64,000 bases of DNA, from NCBI RefSeq assembly GCF_020382885.2, contig NC_058495.1, positions 5,759,627-5,823,626 on the forward strand. Reading direction: 5' to 3'. How positions within the stretch are numbered: the stretch's first letter is position 1; each line of letters begins with the position of its first letter. Below, one piece after another: positions 24,408-34,945 of the stretch. A program made the translations under genes and the position numbers. The notes under the pieces were generated by a model. The model saw only the letters and a program-made list of their open reading frames with translations, was not told where the DNA came from and ran no database searches. This DNA comes from Scatophagus argus (taxonomy: Eukaryota > Chordata > Actinopteri > Scatophagidae).

Positions 24408-27400
24408 ATGGAGGGCACGGACATGGACGTGGACGCGGAGCTCATGCAGAAGTTCAGCTGCATGGGCACCACGGACAAAGACGTCCTCATTTCGGAGTTT
24501 CAGAGGCTGCTGGGCTTTCAGCTCAACCCAGCCGGCTGCGCCTTCTTCCTGGATATGACCAACTGGTGAGTGCGGGGATACGAGGGCCTCCTGTCGGACA
24601 GCAACATGACGCTAACTTAGCAGTATAATTAGCTAGTTAGCATACTTTAATATGTTATAAGTGGCAGGCACACACAGTGCTTAGTTAGTATCACTTAAAG
24701 TCGGAAGGCTTATTTCATCATTCCTGTACGGGAAATGGCAGTTAACTCCTAACGATCGTTTCGAGGGCAAACGGAAGTGAAACGCTGAAGTTTGTCCCAA
24801 CTGTTAGTGAGATGAAATAAATGAAAAAGCAAACGTCAAGCTAGCTAAGTAGATAGCCTATTTAAACACATTGAACTGCCAGTGTAGATTATCTGCCATA
24901 TTATAGAATAGTATCCACAGCCAGATAAACCATGCTCTTTGGGAAGCCACAAGTCAAGACAGCGCCGGTCACTTCACGTTAGTTACATGACGTAACCAGT
25001 CGTGATCTATCAGTGGCTGACAACCACAACAAGTGGTCTTGATTAAAACATCTTTGTTTCCTTCATCAACTGATATCAAGATTTTAGTTAAACTGTGGTC
25101 GATGGTTTTGATCATTTTTACCCCACCCTCAAAAAAAAAAAAAAAAAAAAAAGAGTTACGTCGTCTGGTTCAAGTTTTGTTTGGGGCATAAAATCAAATC
25201 TGGACGTCAGCGCGTCCTGTCGTCACGTGACATACGTTGGACTTTGTCCACTGAAACTAGTTGATCAGTTTGTGGAGTTTTATTTGGATCCACAGCTTAC
25301 AGTGGTAAATCTGCAGGGTGTTGGGAATATTCGAAGAAAGATTATATTTAGCACCGTTCTTGGATTTCCCTTGGCATCAATAAAGTATCTATCTATCTGT
25401 CGTACTACAGAGTTGACTCTTACAAGATTGTTTAGCCAAGATAGTAACTCATGATGCATTTTATCTCGTGATCATTTAGTTACTAGATGACACAATAGGC
25501 ACTTTCATGAAAGGGTTCCCACTAATTTTACATATAAATATTTGTTTGGTAGTACTACTCAGTTTTGAATTTCCCGAGGGAAATTCAGTCCCATTGGAGA
25601 CCTCCCTTCGGGAAAGTGTCAGTCTATCTATCTATCTATCTATTTTCTTTGGCTCAGGAGGAGCATTGTCAAGTCTGACAAAATAACCCCTGTTGACGTT
25701 GATGATGTCTTTAGGCTTACTTGAACTTGGGCTTGGGGACTAAAGATTTATATTCAAAAACCTTTGTTAAGAACTGCAGGTGTGGAGTTTGACAGGAATG
25801 GGTCATAACCAAGCAGGAGATGTTATTGAGCTCAATTATGGGCAATGTAGAATTCAGTGGTTTTTGCCTGACCCACACTGGTGCATAAAGATGTCAGTAT
25901 GGTCAAACCAAAGTATTAGATGATAGTAAACAGGATGTTTTGGCTAGAAGTACATTGCTTTTATCTATTCTTTTTTGAAATGTGAACCTTGTGCGTTAGT
26001 TTTATCTACGTGCAATGCTAGATCACTTAAATTTCAAGAGCCTAAGTAGATGAACTGAAAACGCTTGATTTGTTTCTTCAGCATGATCTGCAGCCATTGA
26101 GCATTCCTATTTCATATGTATTCTGGCTTATAAAAGTTACTTAAATATAGATTGCCACCATTGTTCCAGATTAATTTTCTGCTTAGTATAGAGTGCTCAG
26201 CATAAAAAGTGTCAGTAAAAGATCCGAAATCAGTGTTGCAGTTCTCTGTTGTGAATATTCCCAGGAATTTTCTCCAGATGAACCTGGACGCATTGACTCA
26301 GGAAGCACTAAAAAATTATTCTGAAGACAGGACAATCTGTACAAAAAAACAAGATTCTGGACTGTCAGTTTTTTTGGTGATAGCTTATATTGTGATATTA
26401 AGAAAATCTTCTATATATACTCCCGATAATTCCTACTCCTCCTTTTCTGTTGGAACAGGAACCTGCAGGCTGCTATTGGTGCATATTATGACTTTGAAAG
26501 TCCCAATGTCAACACGCCATCCATGTCATTTGTTGAAGATGTGACAATTGGTGAAGGAGAGTCTGTTCCTCCAGATACACCGTTCACAAAAACTTGGAGA
26601 ATACAAAACACAGGTGTGTTGGGCATGTCATTACACTGATATGTTTACAGTAAGATTCATTTCTGAATCTGGAGAACACTTCAGTTAACATTATGGTTTT
26701 ATTATCAAACTGTGTCTTGACTGCACTCATCTTTGTGTATTACAGGTGCAGAGTCGTGGCCACCCGGGGTTAGTCTGAAGTACATTGGTGGGGATCAGTT
26801 TGGGCATGTAAACACAGTTATGGTAAAGTCACTAGACCCACAGGAAATATCAGATGTGAGTGTACAGATGCGAAGTCCCACAGCTCCAGGCATGTACCAA
26901 GGCCAGTGGAGGATGTGTACAGCCACTGGATTATTCTATGGAGGTAGGAACTCATCAAAGATTTGATTTCTTTCTAATTAGGTACTTAATTAAGGTTGCG
27001 GCTAACGTGTTGTCCTTATTCTTTTAACTTGTCAACTTCTTTTTGTCACAAAATTCTTCAACCTTTTCTGAGCCACCGGGCAGAAATTCATTTGGTTAAC
27101 TCAGTTATATAGTCATCTTTAAATATGCTTTTTTTCCTCTACAGATGTAATCTGGGTGATTCTTAGTGTAGAGGTTGGAGGTCTCCTTGGTGTGACCCAG
27201 CAGCTGTCCTCGTTTGAGACAGAATTCAACACCCAACCCCAGCGCAACGTGCAGGGAGACTTCAACCCCTTTGCCTCGCCACAGAAGAACAAGCATGACA
27301 CCACTGACAACAGCTTCAGAGATCCCGGTGGAGCCTGGGAACGTACACAAGAGCCAATCCAGCAAGATCAAAATGGACTGTCTCATAATGCTGTAAATAG

Positions 27401-29985
27401 AGCGTCAAATGGTCTCCAACCCAATCTTTCTGTGGTGAGTTATGGTCAGGTATGTATGAATTAGAACTGCAATGATAAGTCAATTAGTCACTCAGTTAAT
27501 CAGTTAATCGTTTCAGTCATTTTTAAAACAAAAATGTCAACCATTTGCTGGTCACAGCTGCTGAAATATGAGGATTTGTGGGTTGGGTTTTGGGCTGCTG
27601 CTTGGGCAAAAGAAGGGATGTGATGATGCCATCTTGGGCTCTGAGAAATTGTGATGAGCATTTATAATATTTTTTGGACATTTTATACAACTAAATGATT
27701 AATTGTGAACATAACTGATGGATTAATCCATCATGAAAATAATTGGTAGTTGCAGCCCTTGTGTGAATCTAATTTAGGTTTTCACACTAACACAAACTAC
27801 TAGTTCAAGGCTATAGCACTATTTTAATCTATAGTATTTGGTGTGGATTATATGCTCAATTTTGTACCTATGTCTTCTGGAGTGGTATAGTAAGTGCTTC
27901 TTTTAATGATCACCCTACATGGTGGATGGATTGATTTTGATGTTTGAATCTTTCACTAGTCAAAACGTAAATATTCAATATTCAGTTCAATATTCAGAGT
28001 AAACCATGTGTCAGTAGGGATGTCCTGCGCCAAATCAAGTGTTTTACCAATTTTGAGCAATAATGAAATATATTGCACACAGAATTAAAATTTTGGCCAA
28101 AGGGGAGCTTTGAAGAAAACTTTTGTGTGTTGAAAAGATAAATGTTTCATCCTCTGTTTCATCCTTAGTGTTCTCAATAAATTGTATGGCTGTCTGGGCA
28201 TTGGGAAAGATCAAGCATCCTTAAAATCATTAGAAATTCAGCTCAGGGGGCCATTTCATAGCCACACCAAGCTGCTCAGTAGTGTTGGGATATCAGGTGC
28301 TGGACAGTTAAAGGCATTTTAGTGTTTACAGTTGCAGTAATAAATGTTTTAATAGGATGTAACTGAAGGGAAAAACATTTTGATCAGAAATGAATAACAC
28401 AACAGCATCAGTGTTGAGTATAACACATGGACTTGGGTTTGTAAGGGTTAACCAACACAGTGAGTTCACACATCAGCCAAATAGTGTGCTGGCCAATAAT
28501 AGGTTACCTACATTTACAAGGTTATCCAAAAGGGCGGATTTCCTCTCTTTTTAATATGAGCAATTACTTTAGTTTGGTCTTTTAATTAGTATGATTAGGA
28601 AAATCTGACTGATGTAGCCACTTCCACTGAATTGCCTAATTACAACTAGCAAGCTAATGTGTGAAATAAGCCCACAATGTAGATAATAGCCTGTATTCAG
28701 CTCTACATTAGCCAGAGTTTAGATGTGTACTTTAACTATAAAAAGGGCTTGTAATATAATGGAACATATAATTTTTTTCTCCAAACTAGACTGTTCTCCA
28801 TATATACACCAATCACCATTGTGACACTCAGTGCTCACAACTAGCATGTAGTCACAGTCAATGCTAAACCCCAATCATATTCGACAGTTAAACCAATCAC
28901 ATCACAATGGGTGGGATTAAACATTCAATGTTTAATCGCACTCTATTCTGCAGGCTGCAGGTACTCCTCCAAGGCACAGCTGGGCTCACACTGCAAGAGT
29001 TTTAAAAGCCAAAAGGATATTTAAATCAGGTTGCATCGTACACATAAGGAGAAACTCTACAGTTCTTTTTCTCACCAATCTCAATCATGCACATACTACA
29101 AGTTTTGAAAACTGTGGTGTATCAAATACTGTGGGCTATTTATTAAGATTTTAGTGCCAGGAGGAGCGAAGCACCATCTCATTTGATCTCTCATATGATC
29201 TCATGTGGAAGAAGTTGTAAGAAAAATGGATACTGATGTAGTTTCAAGTACTTGCTGTAGTAACGCTTTACATTGAGAAAAAAAAACTAGAAGGATAATA
29301 AAGTCTGGATGAGAAAATGATCGGGGAGATGCCGTCAATATGGGTTGTCATTTCTTCACTGAGAACTGAAGGTGAGATTCAGTTTCTGTCAACAGTAGCA
29401 TGTTAGTTGAGGTTAGCCTCAAGGGCTAGGATGTTTGACACTGCTTGGCAGCACCGTCAACTGATTTGGGATGTCTGGAACATCGGCTACTAAACATCAG
29501 TTTCCGACAAAGATCTACAACTTGATATCCCCCTCGGTTTTCAAGAGCAATGAATCGGGAATAAATCAACTGAAACTCCCAAATCTGAGCCTGGCAATAG
29601 TCCAAGTTAAGCAAAGACTGACAGTGTAGAACTGAGTCTGAGATGTAAAATGGTCAAACTATACACTGGATTGACTCTTTTAACTTGCATACCAATAAGA
29701 CCAATCCTTTACCTCCCCATTCAACTTAATTGAATCACCTGAATCTTTCAGAACAGACAAGTCATGTAGCTCATGTGTACAGGCTTTAAATTTGCACCCC
29801 CTGTGCTTTAAGGAGTGAGTACTGGCTTGATTTGGTTTTAAATGAGCAGTTTTGCTTTCATCTTCTCATGTATTCACTTTCATTCCTGTTACACAAAAAC
29901 CTTGAATTACAAACTATTGTAACACCCATTTTCTTGTCTTTTTTTCCAGGGTATTCATGGACCCTATCCGTTTGGACAGAGCTAG
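24408..29985 (+). CDS. ilrun: ILRUN (C6orf106), UBA-like and FW domain protein, 5 exons
   Basis: ILRUN binds IRF3 and p300/CBP and damps antiviral and pro-inflammatory gene induction in mammals; that role is known for the family, not shown here. The coding exons are 24408-24565, 26459-26613, 26746-26943, 27145-27449 and 29950-29985, with GT/AG borders and matching phases: 852 nt, 283 aa (human 298). Residues about 24-63 (DKDVLISEFQRLLGFQLNPA...) form the UBA-like region. Residues about 77-175 form the NBR1-like FW domain, whose four tryptophans are W99, W109, W159 and W174. The C-terminal part is low complexity with FNPFASPQKN and ends GIHGPYPFGQS. The human repeat of the type TWAPAPD is absent. 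The ATG context (cacccATGG) is good. The protein is highly conserved and the identity secure. Confidence 0.97.
25131..25152 (+). repeat. Poly(A) run in ilrun intron 1
   Basis: About 22 consecutive A bases. It may be the tail of an old retroposed fragment, but no body is recognised upstream. Confidence 0.85.
25315..25400 (+). mobile_element. 3' tail of a LINE/SINE-like retroposon with (TATC)n end
   Basis: 'tggatttcccttggcatcaa' followed by TAAAGTATCTATCTATCT is the characteristic 3' end of many fish retroposons, which end in short ATCT repeats. Only the tail is recognisable. Confidence 0.5.
25566..25643 (+). mobile_element. Second retroposon tail fragment with (TATC)n end
   Basis: 'aatttcccgagggaaattca' and 'cttcgggaaagtgtcagtc' lead into five TATC units. 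It has the same type of tail as the fragment about 250 bases upstream, in the same orientation. Confidence 0.45.
27466..27762 (-). repeat. Dispersed teleost repeat, family C, in ilrun intron 4
   Basis: One end reads 'gcaatgataagtcaattagt...cagttaatcg' and the other 'gataattggtagttgcagccc'-like. It is a diverged copy of the common fish repeat whose ends read 'agggctgcaactaacgatta'. Two further copies lie in this window at 60036-60412 and 62640-62940. The ends are roughly inverted, which suggests a MITE-type element. Confidence 0.6.
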
Positions 29986-32900
29986 AATGACAAAGACCCC
30001 CCCCCTCCTATATGGTGGATGATGAGCTTAACACCCTGGGAGTCCTAAAATGCAGAGGAGTCGGAGGGAGGGAGGAACAGTTGTTTTATTGACTCATAAC
30101 AACCCTCTCCCCAACCTCATGGCCCTTTCCACAGAAAAACAAACTACAGTGGGGTTAAGGATTACATCCACTACAATGAAACATCCCACCTGACACCAAC
30201 ACCCGGATCCGCATGGGTGAATGTGCTGTATACCCTTAAAAATAGATACACACAACTATTTTAATTTCCACTGTAAAACACACCTAATTAAAGGGAAAAT
30301 CAGCCCTAAACAATCTGCACCAAGTTTGGTATTCCTATGGGAAACTGGATACTTCAGGGTTCCTACACAGGTCTGGAAATGTTTTGAAAACTGCTGAAAT
30401 AATACAGAATTAATTGTTACCACAGATCAATTTGAGGCTGTGAAAAGTATTTAAAAGAAAGACAGATGGATTGAAGGATGCATGTTTTAGATGAGAAAAA
30501 GTGTCATTGCCAGTTACACTAGAAATGTACAAATAATTTCTGGTTTTCTTTTAGATGGCGGCATTTCACCAGTTTCACACACAAACCTGGTGAATGGTGT
30601 GGGTTGTTAGCTAATATGACAAAAACTGCGACCAGTTGTATCAGACCCAGGTGAATACAGCAGCAGTGTCTTACGAAAGACTGTCACTGAACTCCAGGTG
30701 GAAAAAGACTCCCATGTTTACATGTTGTGGGTGTTCTCACAAGTCAGTGGTTTGAAATAGTTCAGATTTGGTTGAACATCTGAGCAAAGTATGAGCATAT
30801 CCATTAAATTTGGGTTTAATCACCTTGAACATCTGACTTTGTGATCTATTTAAAGATAATAAAGCAATTGTGCGCCTTAAAACAATACTTTGAGAACATG
30901 TGATGTATTGTCATGTATCAAGTATTAGAGGACTAGAAGTTACCAGCCATATCTCTCTTTGTATTATATTTATTACTCAGATGTTTCGGTTATAAACAGT
31001 GTTCATCCATTCAGGCTCAAATTGAGCAATTATGGACCGTCTTTGAATCCAGGTTGCTTAACCAGGTCAGATAACGCATAAGGACCTGCTTACTTCTGCC
31101 TGAAAGTACTTTTTTTAATACTTGCACAAAGAGACAGAATTAAGCAGCTGTCATTTGACTTAGATTTTGACATAACCGAAAATCATATTATGTCCTGGTG
31201 CTTCATATGGTACCTTCATGACACATATTAAATTTAGTCATATTAGAAAATGAGATTCAGGAGTCCACCGTCTGTCTTGTGCAATATGAAAAAAAACCAC
31301 ATCTTTCAGGTCTTAAAGAAGCATGGTTGTCCAGATGCACATTGAACACCACACATTCAAATTTTACTAAGTTCCAATAAGGGAGCAAATACTCCTCCAC
31401 CCTTGCACCAAAAAGTATCGACCTCCCCTGTGTAGGAACTCTGTCTCTCCCAAGGATAAAATCCAGAGAACCAAGACACTAATCTGTTCTGTTATCAAAC
31501 CACACTGTCTGTAGGTTCCCCATTCAGACTGCATGGGATGTGTGTGCTTTTTTTAGGGTGGGTTTCCGCTTTAAATAGATGCTGAAGCGCAAAAAGGATG
31601 CAAGTGAGGTGTGAAAAAGGGTTGAAAAAGCCATCTACTTCTATTTTGCCTGAAGAGTGACTGTAGTTGCTGAGTCCATGTCTACAGTATGTGTATTTGA
31701 TGTACGTGTGTCAGAGTGTGTGTGCATGTATGTTCTGGTTTCTCTTTGGATTTAACTGACATAAAAATGGTGTATACTACTTGGGCACAGGATGACCTGT
31801 GTATTCATACATACACATACACATTGATGTTGAGAGAGCTTTGCTGTTCATGTACCTCTGAAGTACTGTTGAGTGATTCTGCACCATTTGGTTGAACTGA
31901 TTCATTAATTGCCCTGTTATTTATTTGCTGTCTTATTGTGCACTGAAGATGCAAACAGTCCCATTTACAGCCAGCAGGTGGCGTTAAAATTAGGTGAACA
32001 ACTTAAACTTGACTTGGAAAGTTTGATTCTAGTAAGACGTTGAACGTAAAAATTTATTGTTTGCATCAGGATTATCACTGATGTTCTGTTACTGCTATTT
32101 GCACAATGCTGTCCAACTCTTCTGATGAGGAAGTGTAGTGATTTTTGGTTTATTGTGGGCTGTGATACCAGCATTTTCAGAAAGTTCCATTGGTTTGCTT
32201 TGCTTAGATACTCTCCCATAAAGGCCCATTTTCTTCACAGCTTTAAGGTTTGTTTTCATAGTGTTAACCATACAGTTTCAAATATTAGTTTCATCACTGC
32301 ATCAATGTCTGATATTAGAAATGAAGATTGATTCATGTTTGTCTTGATCATACATTTGGGTTTTACATATCTGCATAATCAGTCTCACAGTCGGTCTGCT
32401 ATGACACCTTAATTTCTACTTAAGCTTTGCCATGTTCATTAAATCCAAAGGTGGATTCACTGTGTATTTTGGGCTTAAAAATAAAATGGGAAACATTTTT
32501 GATGCAACTTCATGATAGTGTTAAAATTTTTTCTTGAGGTAGATTTATTATTTGTATTTTTTTGATAGTTTAATTTATCAAACTTAATCCTAGTTGTAAT
32601 TATGAACATCTAAATGTTACTCATGATATTTAGAGTTCATTGCCTCTATGATCATGTGTGCCATTTGTAAAATTCACCAGCATTCTGTGTTGCAGGGCTG
32701 CTGTATTTGTATTGAGTATTGAGTGATCTGAGAGCCCCCCCTCCCAAACAGTATACACTGTTCTGCATTGCTTCTTTCACGTCAGTTTTTTTAATGTGTG
32801 TGTGTGTGTGTGGTTCCTTTTTGTGATCTTGCCTGTCTGTGTGAGAGAAAGAGATAGTGAGAGATTTGAATATTGCTGGATTCATTCTCTAGTTTTAGTT

Positions 32901-33025
32901 TGTGACTATGTACAGATTTGGAATGGGTGGCATGGTGAGTGGATGAGATGAAAGTTTACATAGTCCTAAAATAGCACATTTATCTGAGGAGAAACTGTCA
33001 AAATAAAGCTTTTTTTCCCCCTGTA
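29986..33025 (+). other. ilrun: ilrun 3' UTR with alternative poly(A) signals
   Basis: No coding exon is found after the TAG. Candidate AATAAA signals occur at 30858-30863 and at 33002-33007, giving 3' UTRs of about 0.9 and 3.0 kb. A long 3' UTR fits the mammalian gene. TATTTA-type AU motifs occur near 30968 and 31912. The end is inferred from the last signal. Confidence 0.5.
31971..31983 (+). promoter_or_regulatory. CTCF core motif match
   Basis: CCAGCAGGTGGCG matches the CTCF core consensus CCASYAGRKGGCR at all 13 positions. It lies in the distal ilrun 3' UTR. Binding cannot be judged from sequence alone. Confidence 0.4.
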
Positions 33026-33174
33026 TCTATAATTAAGCATTTGTATGATTAAATTAACACTGAAACAGTGAGTAAGTTGCCTTTTTTTTAGGAGGTCAGA
33101 TATCAGCCATGCTTATTATTGTTCTGTATTTTTCTTCCTTTAACCTTAAATGACACCACACTTTGCCAGTATTG

Positions 33175-33360
33175 TCCATCTGTTTTCTATACCACTTTAT
33201 CCGTTTGGGTCGCGGGGGGAGGAGCCTATCCCAGCTGATTACGGGCGAGAGGTGGGGTACATCCTAGACTTGTCACCAGTCAATCATAGGGCTGACACAC
33301 AAAGATGGACAACCCCACACACACACACTCACACCTAGGGGCGATGTAGAGTTGCCAGTA
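33175..33360 (-). mobile_element. SINE-like repeat, 3' half, reverse orientation
   Basis: On the minus strand it carries 'ctaggtgtgagtgtgtgtg', 'gattgactggtgacaagtct' and 'cagctgggataggctcctcc', ending 'ggataaagtggtatagaaaa'. These align block by block with 33710-33890 of the nearby forward copy. The tRNA-like head is missing, as usual for 5'-truncated retroposons. Confidence 0.75.
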
Positions 33361-33524
33361 TCCTCAAATTACTAAGCTTCCATGCAGGCAGTTTCACACA
33401 TGCCCTTGCAGGTGACTGTGTGCCATCTGTCTGAGAGACAACAGCAGTAGCAGTTCTGACATTCATAAGGCTTTAGTGAAATGTTGAATACTTGGCACAA
33501 AATTCCATGTGAAATGTTTATTTA

Positions 33525-33901
33525 ATGGATTTATAGATGGGCGGCACGGTGGTGCAGTGGTTAGCACTGTCGCAAGAGGGTTCCAGGTTCGAATCCCGGT
33601 CTGGTCCCTTCTATGTGGAGTTTGCATGCTCTCCCTGTGCCTGCGTGGGTTTTCTCCGGGTACTCTGGCTTCCTCCCACAATACCAAAAACATGCACATT
33701 AGGTTAATTGGCTACTCTACATTGCCCCTAGGTGTGTTTGTGAGAGTGTGTGGTTGTCTGTCTTTGTGTGTTGGCCCTGCGATTGACTGGCGAGCAGTCC
33801 AGGGTGAACCCCGCCTCTCGCCCATAGTCAGCTGGGATAGGCTCCAGCTCCCCCGCGACCCTGATGGATAAGCGGTATAGAAAATGGATGGATGGATTTA
33901 T
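33525..33901 (+). mobile_element. tRNA-derived SINE-like element with target-site duplication
   Basis: The element starts near GGGCGGCACGGTGGTGCAGT (33539), whose TGGTGCAGTGG segment resembles a pol III box A. GGTTCGAATCC at about 33587-33597 is a perfect box B. The body continues with 'gtgggttttctccgggtact' and 'cagctgggataggctccagc' and ends in tandem GGAT units. ATGGATTTAT flanks it at 33525-33534 and 33892-33901, a probable 10-bp duplication, although the right copy overlaps the GGAT tail. It contains no protein. Confidence 0.8.
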
Positions 33902-33939
33902 GGATTTCCATTCAGTTTGCTACATGGTGGCCTTATGAT

Positions 33940-34130
33940 GTAACCTAAAGACCAGTAATCCCCTGGTGATTTCTCGAACACTGTCACAAGGTTCACATAT
34001 TTTGCGTGGAATGAAATGTCTGGACAGCTATTAGATGAGCTGCAATGAAATTAGGTAATTACATTGATTTCCCACTCACAATGAATTGTTAGAAGTATCA
34101 ATAGCTTGGCATTTCAATTCGTGCAATACC
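33940..34130 (+). repeat. Dispersed teleost repeat, family A copy 2
   Basis: 'atgtctggacagctattaga' followed by a 'tgcaatgaaattaggta' block corresponds to the 'atgtctcaacaa...gccatgaaatctggt' block of the copy at 9520-9715. It is degenerate. Confidence 0.4.
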
Positions 34131-34918
34131 TTGGTTTATGGTTAGCTGTATGCTAGATTGATCTGGTTGCTTCATAACATTAGCTGAGCTGATAAAGTAA
34201 TTTGCAAAAGGAAGACTAGCCGATTCACCAGCCAATAACTCAGTACTAGTCACTTTAACTAGCTAGTGATTAACCTGTGTAAGCAACAAAAAAAACAAAT
34301 AAACAAACAGCAATAGAATAGATTTCCATAGAAATCAGTCCAGGAATAGGAATGTGAGTTTGTTGCTGATATTAAAACTTCTTTGAAAGGCAAACAGACA
34401 TAATCAGATATCTGTCTCTCATTTGAATGCAGTCTGGAGGATACACACAATCGTTTCCTGATAGATGCATGTCTACATTTTCAAATTCCTTGTTTGCTTA
34501 GTGATGATACTGACTCTTTCTACATTCACAGACTTCCAAATACAGTGTACTACCAAATACGCAATTGTGTCTGATACCTGCAGCCCGGGGAAAGCTTCTG
34601 TCTTTAATGGATTTCACAGCTCCTACATGCCTTTTCAAAGTCACCTCAGGTCAAAATGAATCTCTTTGCACAAACAGTCATTGGTTGCTGTTCCTTGTAC
34701 TTGAACCCACATCCTCCACTAGAGGGGCATGAAATATCAAGTAAGAACATGATTTAGTAATCAGCATGACATCATATAATTTTAACGCCAACAGTTAAAT
34801 TAGTTGATACCTGATCCATTTCACAATCTTCAAGTCACTAAAATATGGGATAGATGAAAGTGCACACAGTAATACATTTGCTGTAACTGTGTGTGTATGT
34901 TTATGTATAAAGAACCTG

Positions 34919-34945
34919 TGCGTGCGTGTGTGTGTGTGTGTGTGT
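34919..34945. repeat. (GT)n microsatellite
   Basis: About 11 GT units interrupted by GC (GTGCGTGCGTGTGTG...). Confidence 0.9.

Noticed and set aside
24229..24558. Plus-strand frame of 109 codons overlapping ilrun exon 1
   Set aside because: It begins at a non-ATG codon and runs in another frame over the CpG-rich first exon; the ILRUN frame is clearly the coding one.
26209..26544. Plus-strand frame of 111 codons running into ilrun exon 2
   Set aside because: It is intronic sequence before the acceptor at 26458 and reads exon 2 in the wrong frame.
27105..27386. Open frames on the minus strand over ilrun exon 4
   Set aside because: They are shadows of the conserved exon on the plus strand.
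33587..33597. A functional tRNA gene suggested by the perfect box B
   Set aside because: There is no cloverleaf: the acceptor and anticodon stems are absent and the sequence continues into a SINE body.
33509..33871. Plus-strand frame of 120 codons
   Set aside because: It lies wholly within the SINE-like repeat, which is non-coding.
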